This document shows positions 37,808 through 47,324 of a stretch of DNA of 64,000 nt, piece after piece; the first letter of the stretch is position 1, and each line of letters starts with the position of its first letter. The stretch is taken from the NCBI GenBank assembly GCA_025055795.1, contig JANWVV010000006.1, positions 62,001 to 126,000 on the forward strand, given 5' to 3'. The notes beneath the pieces were generated by a model. It did not search any database, had not been told where the DNA came from, and saw only the letters and a list, made by a program, of their open reading frames with translations. Source of the stretch: Gemmataceae bacterium. Lineage in GTDB: Bacteria; Planctomycetota; Planctomycetia; Gemmatales; Gemmataceae. Made by a program: the position numbers and the translations under genes.

Positions 37808-40800
37808 TTACGGTCTGGGTGGCACGGACGAGAGATTTTTCTTGGCTGGAGAAGACGGAGTGTGGGTGGACGGAGCGGGCGTGTAGATGGCCCCCCCCAG
37901 GCTACCTTCAACGGTGAATTGTTGAGTAGCACGGTCGTAAATGATGCGTTGGGCAGTTTGTTCATCTCCGCGGAAGCGGCGACGGATCATAGCGGGCACG
38001 GCACCGGACCCTTCGAACGTCACCAGCTTGCCATCGTTTTTAATTACCTCGCCGGAACCCGCATATTCGTCGCTTTGCAGATAGGCATTACCGTAGGCAT
38101 GCATGTGCTGGCGGGGTGGTTCGTCGCCGCGGCGGTAGGTCCAGACCACTAATTTGGATTGACAGGTCAACAGAACGGCCCGTGGCGGTAGATCAGGCCG
38201 CTTGATTTCCAGGTGGGGATCGTCCGTGGGAACATGGATCACCTGAACGTTGTCGTAGAACGTGGCCTCCTTGTAACTGCGTCCTTTGTCTTTAGCGATC
38301 ATGCGTTTAGAGAAGTGGACGATAGTCAGTTGCATTTCTGCAGCAGAAGTCGTTCCAGATCCTGAGGCGGCGCCGGTCGAGGGAAGGTCGCTGGTCCCCA
38401 CGCCCCAGATGCGAACGACCCCCGGTCCATGGGCCTCCAGGAAGCGGTAGGGTGTCCCGGTGTCTCCATCGCGGGCTTGAGCTAGGAGCGTAAGTTCCTG
38501 GGCCTCTAGTTGTTGTTGCCGGATGAGCCGGCCGGTGGCCGCCTCCCGCTCAACCTGATGGAAATAAACCAAGGTTTCCCGGAAATGCTCGGCACTGTCC
38601 GCCGGGCAAGGATAACAATGCACCGATTCGATACGCGGCGAGTCCTCGCTGGGGTGTCCCGGAGGAGGAGTCGGCGACACAGCAGGCGAACGCGGGGGAC
38701 CAGATGGTGGCGGAGCACTGGTGGTCGGTACTGCTCCAGGGGAACGAGTGGCACGTTCACGAGCGTTACGCAAGGAAGTAAAGTAGACGGGCCGGTCGAA
38801 AATGACACGCATGGTATGGCAGGTTAGACCGGCGTCCCCTTGCGCGACACTGACGCGACCAAAAAATTCGGCTGTTTTCAAGGCACCACGGAACGTCATA
38901 CCGTCACGGAAGTGAATGACAACCGGTTCCGTTTTTGTCAGGGGGTTTCCGGCCAGATCCGTAGCGGCCGGCAGGGCCATGGAACCGCGACCTTCAATGA
39001 CCGCCAGGTTGTGCACCTGGTCGATTTTGATCCAAGGTCCGATCAGGGACGTTCCTTCGTGATGGATTTCGGCCGGTCGGTTGTCCCAGCCATGAACCGT
39101 AAGGATGCTGCCCTCAGCGGAATGGTCGATCAGCAGCAAACTGGCGCGGATGTCCGTCCCGCGTTCTTTGGCCGGTTGTTCCGGTTCCTGGTGCACGTAC
39201 ACGTTTCCTTCGCAGCGGGCCCGTTCCAGGGCGTATTTATAAGCTGGCTGGTTTGCCGGCGTGGGGGGTTGAGGCGAGCCAGGGTGAGCGGGGCCGGAAA
39301 CCGGTGCTGGTTGTGGTTTCAACGGCGGTACGTTGCGTTCCGGCGGGCCGCTTGGTGGCTCCGGACCACGTACCAGCCAGGTGTCGATAGTGCGGGCCCG
39401 TAGTTTCATCGGGGGCTTTTTGTCACTGCGGCCTGTGGTAGCCCCATTCGAGCCGCGGTCAGGTACCCTGGGCGAAGCCGCTGCCGGTTGGCTGGCGACA
39501 CTTCCCGCATGAGGAGCGTGGTGCCCGGACACGGTTGACTCGCTTGGCCTTGTCGCCGCCTGTGCCTGAGCCGGAACGGCAGCAACCGCTGATGGTGACC
39601 CTGGCTGGAGACGATTATTGCCAGCGGATACCGTTCCGTTGTTACCAGACGAGGTTTCCAGTAGTGGTACGTCGCGGATCAGAACGTTCAACTGTTCGGC
39701 TTCCTCGATGACCAGTTCGGCTGAGTGGGCTTGGACGCGATTCAACGCCTGAATACGGGTAGGGAGGTTGCGGTTGGGCGTAGGCCCCGGAGAGGGAGAC
39801 GAGCGCAACTCCGAGCGTGGGGTCGTTGCTGCGGTGGATTTGACCCACAGACGGAGCGTCTCCGCCTGCAGGCGGTATTCGGCCGCGGGATCTTCATAGC
39901 GGGCCGAGCCGGTCAGGGTGATCATGTCCAAGGGCGGCTGCGTGGCCAGATCCGCTACGTGAACCAGCGATTCTTGCCAGGAGGCCGAAACGACGCCCTC
40001 ACGTTCTGGATCATGCATCTCGACCCGACCAGGACCACGGATGATAAGACGGTTGCGACGGGTAGAAGACGAAGACTGTGCCGATTGCGAGGTACGACGG
40101 TCTGACGAGACAGCGGGGGCTGGTGCCAACGTAGGGTCGGGCTCCCAGATGAACTCCGCCGGTTTATTCGCGGTCCCCGCCGTCAGAACGTGGCGCTGCT
40201 GCAGAGCGATTAACGGTGTACCGGTTAACCGGGTGCGCTGCTGCGCCGCCTCGTATACCAGATCGATGCCTGTGGCATGCAACTGGTCAACTTCCGACGA
40301 AATAGTCAGTACCCGACCAGGGGTATAGGTCCAGGCGTGCAAGCGACGCAACCGCTGGGCAGGGGCTGGGGTGGATACGGTCGTGGTAGTGCTCGGTAAT
40401 CTGTCCGAGGTAACCGGCGTAGTGCGGACGCCAGAGGGCGACGACGCAGGTCCACCCTCGGCCTTAGCGTTTTCCAGTTCCAATTCCAGTACTTGGGTGA
40501 ACAGACTTTGTGTTCCCTGCCCTGGTACGATCCGGGTTACCTGAACGTCGTTAGGCAGGTGGGGATCGACTTGCGGTAAAGCCTCGAAACGTGCGGTATT
40601 TTTTTCGGCGTCGTAGAGGAACGGGCCTCGGGTTTCCACTTGCAATAGCTCCCGGCTATGCATCCAGACATGATGGTGAGCGGCGAACAATCCACCGAGG
40701 GTGGCTTGCCCGGCTGGTCCGATTTCGGAGGGGAACTGCGGAGAGAGACGGCTGCCTAGTAACGCGGCCCCACCTGCTTCCATCCACAAGTGCAGTTTGA

Positions 40801-41818
40801 CTTGTTCGAGCAGTTCGACGCGTCGCAGCCCGGCAAACGGTGCGGAACGTTCGGAAGAACGATTGACGGCGGGGCCCGGCGATGGGGCAGCAGCCGCTGG
40901 ACGCGGCTGGAGGTAAACGCGTAGTCCGATGGCCGTCACCGTGGGTGGCGGAAGGCGTTGACCGGTCAGAACGGCTACGACGGCGGCAGATTGACGTAAT
41001 TCCGCGGCGGGGGTGGTGACCCAAGCGGCGGGACGGCCCGGTAAGCGGGGAAGATTGGCGCAGTCGACGATTTCCACGGCCGCATCAGTCCAGATGTCGG
41101 GCCCGGGTACCGGGCCGCCTCCCGTCGCGCGGATGTCCCGATAGAAGACCGGTCCGGGAGTTCGCAGCAGCAGCCACCGTTGCGGATCCCGTGACCGCTG
41201 ATTGTGCGTGATGTGGACCTGCCCCACGCGGGGATCGTTGGGACTGACGGCCGCTTCCGGATCGCTGATCAGCTCCAGACGCACCAGCCGGGCCTCATTC
41301 ATGTCGTTGGGCGTACGGATGATCCGGTCAAATTCCAAAACGGCTTTGTCCGCATGGAAGGTGGCGATTTCCACCACTTCGTCCGGCTGACGCAGATGAG
41401 GGGGTTTGGGCTTGCCGAAAACGGCAGCACTGAATGGGGCAACGGTGACCCGGTGCGAATCAGGTTGCGACGGTGGCCGGCCACAGGCCACGACCAGCGC
41501 GGTCTCGCCCCGTCGGAACGCCAGGCGGGTCGGATAACCTAATGACTCGACCTCCGGGCTGTGCTCACCGAACGCCTGTTTAAGCAGTTCCAGAGTAGGG
41601 GTGATGGGTTGTTCCGGCGGACGGAATTCACCACTAGCTCGGTCGAGATAACGGGCTGGAAGTACGGGCAGACCGTCCAACCAGCCCAGGAAGTGCGCAT
41701 ACAAAGCGTAAGCAAGGCCGAAAACGGCCAGGGCTGCCAGTAGCAGAAGTAACCGCCGTGTGGTCACGGGTCCTCCCGTTCTGGCTTCGTGGGCGGCACT
41801 ACCGCCCAGCAACTCCAT
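37808..41818 (-). CDS. Giant LptC/OstA-like envelope protein
   Basis: The predicted protein has 1,336 residues. One N-terminal membrane helix (RRLLLLLAALAVFGLAYALYA) leaves the rest in the periplasm. Several long beta-rich segments resemble LptC/LptA/OstA repeats, for example ALERARCEGNVYVHQEPEQ, LIGPWIKIDQVHNLAVIEG and TCHTMRVIFDRPVYF. They are joined by Pro/Ser/Thr-rich linkers. Standard LptC and LptA are about 190 residues each, so this is far larger. Its place after kdsD and kdsC matches the lptC-lptA position in proteobacteria, so an LPS-bridge role is likely. A GTG at 41767 has a better ribosome-binding site (GGGAGG) and may be the real start. Confidence 0.75.
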   Translation of the reverse strand: MELLGGSAAHEARTGGPVTTRRLLLLLAALAVFGLAYALYAHFLGWLDGLPVLPARYLDRASGEFRPPEQPITPTLELLKQAFGEHSPEVESLGYPTRLAFRRGETALVVACGRPPSQPDSHRVTVAPFSAAVFGKPKPPHLRQPDEVVEIATFHADKAVLEFDRIIRTPNDMNEARLVRLELISDPEAAVSPNDPRVGQVHITHNQRSRDPQRWLLLRTPGPVFYRDIRATGGGPVPGPDIWTDAAVEIVDCANLPRLPGRPAAWVTTPAAELRQSAAVVAVLTGQRLPPPTVTAIGLRVYLQPRPAAAAPSPGPAVNRSSERSAPFAGLRRVELLEQVKLHLWMEAGGAALLGSRLSPQFPSEIGPAGQATLGGLFAAHHHVWMHSRELLQVETRGPFLYDAEKNTARFEALPQVDPHLPNDVQVTRIVPGQGTQSLFTQVLELELENAKAEGGPASSPSGVRTTPVTSDRLPSTTTTVSTPAPAQRLRRLHAWTYTPGRVLTISSEVDQLHATGIDLVYEAAQQRTRLTGTPLIALQQRHVLTAGTANKPAEFIWEPDPTLAPAPAVSSDRRTSQSAQSSSSTRRNRLIIRGPGRVEMHDPEREGVVSASWQESLVHVADLATQPPLDMITLTGSARYEDPAAEYRLQAETLRLWVKSTAATTPRSELRSSPSPGPTPNRNLPTRIQALNRVQAHSAELVIEEAEQLNVLIRDVPLLETSSGNNGTVSAGNNRLQPGSPSAVAAVPAQAQAATRPSESTVSGHHAPHAGSVASQPAAASPRVPDRGSNGATTGRSDKKPPMKLRARTIDTWLVRGPEPPSGPPERNVPPLKPQPAPVSGPAHPGSPQPPTPANQPAYKYALERARCEGNVYVHQEPEQPAKERGTDIRASLLLIDHSAEGSILTVHGWDNRPAEIHHEGTSLIGPWIKIDQVHNLAVIEGRGSMALPAATDLAGNPLTKTEPVVIHFRDGMTFRGALKTAEFFGRVSVAQGDAGLTCHTMRVIFDRPVYFTSLRNARERATRSPGAVPTTSAPPPSGPPRSPAVSPTPPPGHPSEDSPRIESVHCYPCPADSAEHFRETLVYFHQVEREAATGRLIRQQQLEAQELTLLAQARDGDTGTPYRFLEAHGPGVVRIWGVGTSDLPSTGAASGSGTTSAAEMQLTIVHFSKRMIAKDKGRSYKEATFYDNVQVIHVPTDDPHLEIKRPDLPPRAVLLTCQSKLVVWTYRRGDEPPRQHMHAYGNAYLQSDEYAGSGEVIKNDGKLVTFEGSGAVPAMIRRRFRGDEQTAQRIIYDRATQQFTVEGSLGGAIYTPAPSTHTPSSPAKKNLSSVPPRP

Positions 41819-41851
41819 CTTCGATACATCGGCTGCCTGGATGAGGGAGCT

Positions 41852-42475
41852 TTAACCATTTGCTTGTGGTAGTGTGGGGGGAGCGTGTGGCCAGGCGAGC
41901 AAGCTCCAGGCCGTTTCCCAGCGTCCTTGCAGACGCAACAGCCACTCGACCACCTGGTGGACCACTCCTTGACCCCCCGGTGCCTCCGTTACGTAATCGA
42001 CTCGTTGGCGGACTTCCGCCACGGCATCCGCGGGGGCTGCAGCCAAACCGGTCCGGCTCAGCAAGGGGAGGTCCAACCAGTCATCCCCCACCGCGCACCA
42101 GGCGGCGGCTTCTAATCCCAATTGCCCACAGACTGTTTCTAGTGTGGCCCCCTTATCGGTCACGCCTTGGATGACAAGGTCTACCTGCAATTCCCGGGCT
42201 CGCCGCACTACCGCTTCACTGCTGCGACCGGAAACGATGGCTACCCGACCGCCAAGTGCTTTCCACAACCGCAGGGCGGAACCGTCCCGCACGTGGAAAA
42301 CCTTCATTCCTTCACCTTGCGCTGTGTAGTAAAGCCGACCGTCGGTTAACACTCCATCGACGTCCAGGATCAAGCCACGGATTGGACCGGCCCGATCCGA
42401 CAACGACGCCGACTCCCGCGTCCCTGGTCCGCTAGCCCGTTGGGAATTACCTGACACGGTCCGGTTTGCTTCCAT
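41852..42475 (-). CDS. kdsC: 3-deoxy-D-manno-octulosonate 8-phosphate phosphatase
   Basis: This 207-residue HAD phosphatase (C0 subclass) removes the phosphate from Kdo-8-phosphate in LPS precursor synthesis. Motif I is LILDVDGVLTDGRLYY, followed by GMKVFHVRDGSALRLW, motif II IVSGRSSEAVVRRA, the Lys block VTDKGATLETV and motif IV AVGDDWLDLPLL. It has a somewhat long, Ser-rich N-terminal tail. The ATG at 42475 is preferred over a GTG at 42493, though neither has a strong ribosome-binding site. The C-terminal tail is also longer than in E. coli KdsC. It sits between kdsD and the LptC/OstA-like gene. Confidence 0.93.
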   Translation of the reverse strand: MEANRTVSGNSQRASGPGTRESASLSDRAGPIRGLILDVDGVLTDGRLYYTAQGEGMKVFHVRDGSALRLWKALGGRVAIVSGRSSEAVVRRARELQVDLVIQGVTDKGATLETVCGQLGLEAAAWCAVGDDWLDLPLLSRTGLAAAPADAVAEVRQRVDYVTEAPGGQGVVHQVVEWLLRLQGRWETAWSLLAWPHAPPTLPQANG

Positions 42476-42636
42476 GGTTCGGTTCCGGTTCACCTGCTGG
42501 CAAGCCCCGTAAGCAACGCGTGTCTAGAACCGCCTCGTGGTCATTAGACCGTTTATCCAGCGTGGCTCAGTCGGGACCCCAAAAGACACAGACCAGATAG
42601 CCGAACTAGCCGGCTGGCGTGCGAGCTTGCTCCAGT

Positions 42637-43695
42637 TTACGCACTTTTACGTTGGACCCGCACCGGGTCGGACTGTGACTCCGGGGCGTACAGTTCCTGT
42701 TCTCTACCGATCAGATCGGTAATGTCGAGCATACCGAGGGGGCGTCCTTGGGGATCGACTACGGGCAATTCGCTGATTTTATGGTCCCGCAGCAGGGCAA
42801 TGGCCTCGCTGAGACGGGCCTCCGGACCGATGACAATCGGCTGACGCGTCATGACCTCGGCGATGGGTCGGTCTAACGCTTCGTCGCGACGGGCCTCGAA
42901 CAACCGTGCCAGATCACTGTCGGTGAACAAGCCCGCCAATCTTCCTTCGGCATCCACTAGCAGAATGGCTCCGGTTCGGCGTCCCTCATGGCGGACCTGG
43001 GTAAACACCTGACGCACCGTGGCCGTGGCAGAAGCCAGGCGGAGCTCGCTCCCCGTCCGCATATAGTCGGTCACGCGGGCCAGGCGTCGCCCCAGGCTCC
43101 CTGCTGGATGATTGCGGGCAAAATCGTCGGCCGTGAACCGTCGTTGTTCCATTAACACGAAGGCCAAGGCATCGCCCAGCGCAAGCATAACAGTGGTGCT
43201 GCTGCTAGGAGCCAGACCCAACGGACAAGCCTCCTGGAGGGGGCCATATACCACGGCAGCGTCTACCATCTGCGCCAGACGTCCGTGCGCATTCCCGGTG
43301 ATGGCATACAGTCCGGCTGCCCGTTTACGTAAGGCCGGCAGCAGACGCAATAGTTCCTCGGATTCCCCGCTGTGGGACAGTAGCAAGGCGACATCGTCCT
43401 CGGCGACCATGCCCAGATCGCCGTGTACGGCTCGGATCGGATCCAACAGATAGCTTTTGGTACCGGTCGAATTGAAGGTGCCGACGATTTTCTGTCCCAC
43501 GTCCGCAGACTTGCCCACGCCCAGTACAGCCACGCGTCCACGGCAGCGCCACAATCCTGCCGCCACGCGGACAAAACCGCTATCCAGCCGCTGGGCTACC
43601 GCGGCCAACGCCCGGCTTTCTGCCTCAACAATCCGCCGGCCCGAATCCAGCCACCGTTGATGTTGAACCTCCTGCAGCATCAACGACTGACGCAT
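42637..43695 (-). CDS. kdsD: D-arabinose 5-phosphate isomerase
   Basis: This 352-residue enzyme makes arabinose 5-phosphate from ribulose 5-phosphate, the first step of Kdo synthesis. The N-terminal SIS domain carries VAVLGVGKSADVGQKI, STGTKSYLLDPIRAVHGDLGM and LLLSHSGESEELL; the segment ARNHPAGSLGRRL follows. Two CBS domains make up the C-terminal third (VTDYMRTGSELRL and IAEVMTRQPIVI). The usual GKSGH reads GKSAD here. The ATG at 43695 is chosen over a TTG at 43740. It is the first gene of the kdsD-kdsC-lpt block. Confidence 0.93.
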   Translation of the reverse strand: MRQSLMLQEVQHQRWLDSGRRIVEAESRALAAVAQRLDSGFVRVAAGLWRCRGRVAVLGVGKSADVGQKIVGTFNSTGTKSYLLDPIRAVHGDLGMVAEDDVALLLSHSGESEELLRLLPALRKRAAGLYAITGNAHGRLAQMVDAAVVYGPLQEACPLGLAPSSSTTVMLALGDALAFVLMEQRRFTADDFARNHPAGSLGRRLARVTDYMRTGSELRLASATATVRQVFTQVRHEGRRTGAILLVDAEGRLAGLFTDSDLARLFEARRDEALDRPIAEVMTRQPIVIGPEARLSEAIALLRDHKISELPVVDPQGRPLGMLDITDLIGREQELYAPESQSDPVRVQRKSA

Positions 43696-44140
43696 GGCTT
43701 GCGGCCCTTGAGGGTGTTGGGTCCCCGCGTCCTTGCTCAACTGCTCTACCGAGAGCTATGCCTCTATCGCATACTCCCGAATGGCATTCGCTGCAAGGCG
43801 AACCTACCAGGCCCCTCAGCCCGCTACTATCCCGCCCGTGGACGACATGCGCCGGTATAGCCGATGATCAGACCATCGGTCCATCAGATAGGGACCAATG
43901 CTGACACACTACCAGTCAGGAAGTGACAAGAGCCGGAAATGACGCGAACGGGGTCATCGCCCCCGGGCAGCATAGTCTGGCCCCAACAAGCGTTCAGACG
44001 CCATAGTCGAAGGCGGCACCGCAAGACGCCTCGGCATTTGAGCAACAGGACTATTCGAGTAGATAGCTGCCAAGGTAGGTCAATTTATTATACAAGAGTG
44101 CGGGTGGCTCACCTCGTCCCTGGAGACCTTGAAACCACAT
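43696..44140. other. Intergenic region, no feature seen
   Basis: About 445 bases upstream of kdsD and downstream of the secreted-protein gene, both minus strand. It should contain the promoter of the kdsD block. No hairpin, repeat or RNA gene was recognised. Confidence 0.4.
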
Positions 44141-45913
44141 TCAGGGCGAAGGTGACTGCCCCATCACCCAACTGAGAATGGACTCATGCAAAAGGGCAAA
44201 TGCGATCCGATCATGAACCTGGCAGCGTAAGCGCAGGGTGTTACCCCCATCGGCAGCTAGCCGGGCACCGATGACTAACCGATCCGTCTCGCCCAGATAA
44301 CGACGGATTTGTTCGCCCACTTCCTCATCACCGGTCAACCGTACCATTAAATCTGCCAAATGCTTCGGCTTGTAATGCCACTCACAGGCACCGCCGGCAC
44401 CTGGTGACAATTGGTTTACCACCTGGATCATCGTCCAGGCTTCTGGTCCAGCGGCCAGATAAAGGGCGTCTTTGCCACAAGCAACGTACAGCAACGGGTT
44501 TTCACCTAGAACTTGTTCGCCGCGGTCCCGAACCTCCGCGGGTAACAACGGCCAAACTTTTAACTGATAGACACTCAGATCACGACCTTTGCCGCCCTCT
44601 GATTGGATGAACTGGTCGAATGGCTTGGTCTGAGTCAAATTACGCAGGGCCTTGTCGACACCGTCGGTCTGGCCGCACCCCCAAGCCAGTACCAGGCTGT
44701 AATGCCCCTGAGCATTCGGTTCGCGGATCAAAAGGGCCAGTTCCGAGTTGGCCGCCTGAATGTCCCGTTGCCAGCGACGCAGCAGTTCCTGAATCAGCGT
44801 TGCTAGCGGCGGAGGCAGGTCCTTCTCTTTTTCGATGGATTGTTCGGCCCCCTGTACCATCAAGCCCATGATCTTGCGTATCTCAGGTGCGAATTGGGGC
44901 AACTGCAACGTCAGAGCCATTGCCGTCTTTTCGATTTGGGCCAGGCGGGCAAAGCGTTGCCGGCTCTCGCCTCGCTGATGGATAGCTGTCGCCAGCTCTG
45001 TGCCGGCCTTGGGATGCACGATTGTATCCAGCACCAAACTGCTAGTCTCGCTTCTATCCCAGCGCAGTACGGTCTCCATCTGCTGCCCTTGTTGGTGCAA
45101 ACTCTGCAGGGTACGCACCAACCAGCGGGATCCTTCAGTGAACACGGTTTGTACCAACTGAGGTTGTGCAACCGATCCGCCGAACAACTCCCGCATTTCC
45201 GCAGCCGCATCCTCTATCTGACGGCTTAAATCCTTAACCAGTTTGGCCGGAACGCGGCTGGGGTACACGCGGAGACTGGCAATCGCCTCGGGACGCTCCT
45301 GCCAGAGTTGCTCAGCAGAGGGGAGCACCGTCTCTTGCCACGGCTGGGCTATGTTGAACATGACGTATGCCCACTGGTCCGCAACGCAACGAATGTAGCT
45401 TTTCGCTGGGTCGGAACTGCTAACAGCGTCCAACAAGCGATACAATTGCTTGTCACCAGCTACGGGTTCCACCTTGATATTGAGGCGGCCCAGCAGGTCC
45501 ACGAAGTCTTTTTCGTTGCTGATAGGCACAACCAATGCCCATGGAGTTCCATTGAGCTGATCACGCAAGTGGACCAGGCCCCCCCAGGGACGGTTGAGGT
45601 CAATACCGGTAAACCCTTTATCGCCCAGCTTCTTTTTGAGCAGCTCGTCGAAGTCTTCTAGCAGTCGGGCGGCATCCTCCTTGTTGCCCGTCTGACGGAG
45701 CATTTCCCGAAGTGTGCCTAGCATCTGCCCCAGGGGCTGGAACTGGAGCACTATGACCGGCTCCAAACGTTGCGGGTTAGCCGCTGGTTGTTGCTGGGTT
45801 CCTGCAGGCTGACCCGCCCAGCCCCGTGAACCCACCACCGGGCCTAGCCCCGCAGACAGAACTGCCAAGGCGGTTGTCAAGCCGCTCCATGCTGCAAACC
45901 GTGCTACGGTCAT
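44141..45913 (-). CDS. Large secreted protein of unknown function
   Basis: The predicted protein has 590 residues. The ATG at 45913 follows AAAGGAG by five bases. Residues 1-33 form a signal peptide (WSGLTTALAVLSAGLGPVVG, cut near GWA). The mature part is soluble and mixed alpha/beta, with no known domain. Recurring patterns are hydrophobic beta strands followed by Gly-Lys-Asp turns, for example LVVPISNEKDFVDLLG and LVHLRDQLNGTPWAL. It resembles secreted planctomycete proteins of similar size that carry no characterised domain. It is separated by 227 bases from the divergent region upstream of fabI. Confidence 0.7.
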   Translation of the reverse strand: MTVARFAAWSGLTTALAVLSAGLGPVVGSRGWAGQPAGTQQQPAANPQRLEPVIVLQFQPLGQMLGTLREMLRQTGNKEDAARLLEDFDELLKKKLGDKGFTGIDLNRPWGGLVHLRDQLNGTPWALVVPISNEKDFVDLLGRLNIKVEPVAGDKQLYRLLDAVSSSDPAKSYIRCVADQWAYVMFNIAQPWQETVLPSAEQLWQERPEAIASLRVYPSRVPAKLVKDLSRQIEDAAAEMRELFGGSVAQPQLVQTVFTEGSRWLVRTLQSLHQQGQQMETVLRWDRSETSSLVLDTIVHPKAGTELATAIHQRGESRQRFARLAQIEKTAMALTLQLPQFAPEIRKIMGLMVQGAEQSIEKEKDLPPPLATLIQELLRRWQRDIQAANSELALLIREPNAQGHYSLVLAWGCGQTDGVDKALRNLTQTKPFDQFIQSEGGKGRDLSVYQLKVWPLLPAEVRDRGEQVLGENPLLYVACGKDALYLAAGPEAWTMIQVVNQLSPGAGGACEWHYKPKHLADLMVRLTGDEEVGEQIRRYLGETDRLVIGARLAADGGNTLRLRCQVHDRIAFALLHESILSWVMGQSPSP

Positions 45914-46287
45914 AGCCGCTCCTTTTGCCGATGGCAAAGTCAAGGATCCGCCATCCCCACGGCGACCGTCACCATTCTAACCCAGCCATGCTATGTGGCC
46001 AATTATGCTTTTAATACTTTTTCGAGTTTCCAAAGATGGCCTGCTATGGTTAATGGTGACAAGTTGATTGTTGCGCGATAAGGCAGGGACGCTTTGTCAC
46101 GTCGCAGTTCTAAAAGCGTGTCGAAGCGAGCGGGTTGGGGCAAAGGTCGTACCTTCAGCGTCGAACCGCTAAGCAGACCAGGACGGCTTGGGGTCATGGA
46201 GCGGTGCTTGCCTGCAGCAAGCGGAGACGATATATCGCGTGAAGGAAACAATTGCGCGGATACCAAACCACAGGAGACGGAATTGTT
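45914..46287. other. Intergenic region between divergent genes
   Basis: 374 bases shared by the secreted-protein gene (minus) and fabI (plus). It should hold both promoters. A 70-codon plus-strand ORF at 46094 overlaps fabI in another frame and is not protein-like. No other feature was seen. Confidence 0.4.
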
Positions 46288-47175
46288 ATGGTGGGGATTG
46301 ATCTGAGTGGACGGGTGGCTTTAGTGACTGGGGTGGGTGATAACCACAGCTTTGCCTGGTTTATCGCTAAAAGACTGCAACAGGCGGGAGCGACCATTGT
46401 GCTGGCCTGTCATCCGCGGGTGGTTAACATTGTCGAGGGGTTGTTACGGAGCACACACGCTGATGACGTAGAGTCGCGTAAACAACCGGATGGCAGCGAA
46501 TTTCAACCGGCTCGCATCTACCCCTGTGATGTCAGCTACGACACAATGGATGACGTACCGCCGGAAGTAAAAAATGATCGTCGCTACGCCCGATTTGCCG
46601 AGTATTCCATCCAGGGGACCGTGGAGGCAATCGGCAAGGAGTTCGGCGGCATCGACATTCTCATCCATTCGATTGCCTTCAGCCGGGAAGTGACCAAACC
46701 GCTAATTGAGACCAGTCGCAAAGCCTACCACGAAGCGCTGGGCATATCGGCCTATTCGTTAACCAGTCTGGTACGCGCAGCCGTCCCTTACATGAGTAAC
46801 CGCCCGGCGGGGGGAAGCGTCGTCGGGCTGACTTACGTGGCAGCGGAACGTGTGGTCCCGCATTACGGGGGCGGGATGGCTACTTGCAAGGCCGCCTTGC
46901 AGATCGATGCCAAACAGCTAGCCTGGTTCGTCGGCGACCGGAACATCCGGGTGAATTTAATCTCCGCAGGACCGTATGGCTCCCGAGCTGCACGGGCCAT
47001 CAACAAAGACTTCGATAAACTGATCCAGCATGCAGCTGAGCACTCGCCATTGCGACGACCCATCAAACCCGAAGAGGTCGCTGATGGAGTGCTCTTTCTG
47101 TGCAGCCCTCTGGCCAGTGCCATCACAGGCCAGATCCTCTACGTCGACTGCGGCTACAACATCATGGCCACCTGA
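46288..47175 (+). CDS. fabI: Enoyl-ACP reductase, plant/chlamydial type
   Basis: This 295-residue short-chain dehydrogenase performs the last reduction in fatty-acid elongation. The cofactor loop is ALVTGVGDNHSFAWFIAKRL. The catalytic region reads YVAAERVVPHYGGGMATCK: the active-site Tyr is seven residues before the Lys, as in plant and Chlamydia enzymes (six residues in E. coli). An insert of about 40 residues between beta-3 and alpha-4 (VPPEVKNDRRYA) is also shared with the plant and chlamydial forms. The ATG at 46288 has GGAG 11 bases upstream. It is the likely triclosan target. No other fatty-acid gene is adjacent. Confidence 0.93.
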   Translation: MVGIDLSGRVALVTGVGDNHSFAWFIAKRLQQAGATIVLACHPRVVNIVEGLLRSTHADDVESRKQPDGSEFQPARIYPCDVSYDTMDDVPPEVKNDRRYARFAEYSIQGTVEAIGKEFGGIDILIHSIAFSREVTKPLIETSRKAYHEALGISAYSLTSLVRAAVPYMSNRPAGGSVVGLTYVAAERVVPHYGGGMATCKAALQIDAKQLAWFVGDRNIRVNLISAGPYGSRAARAINKDFDKLIQHAAEHSPLRRPIKPEEVADGVLFLCSPLASAITGQILYVDCGYNIMAT

Positions 47176-47324
47176 GCCAGACCAGGTGCCAACCCTCACG
47201 AGGCAGCAACAGAAGATTTGTAACACGCTGTCCTATGTTTTCCAAATGGCTACCATAGGAAAGCAATTTTGTTTATATTGAATTCACCCTGGCTCTCCAC
47301 CATTGCTCCATGGAGCCACCTGTC

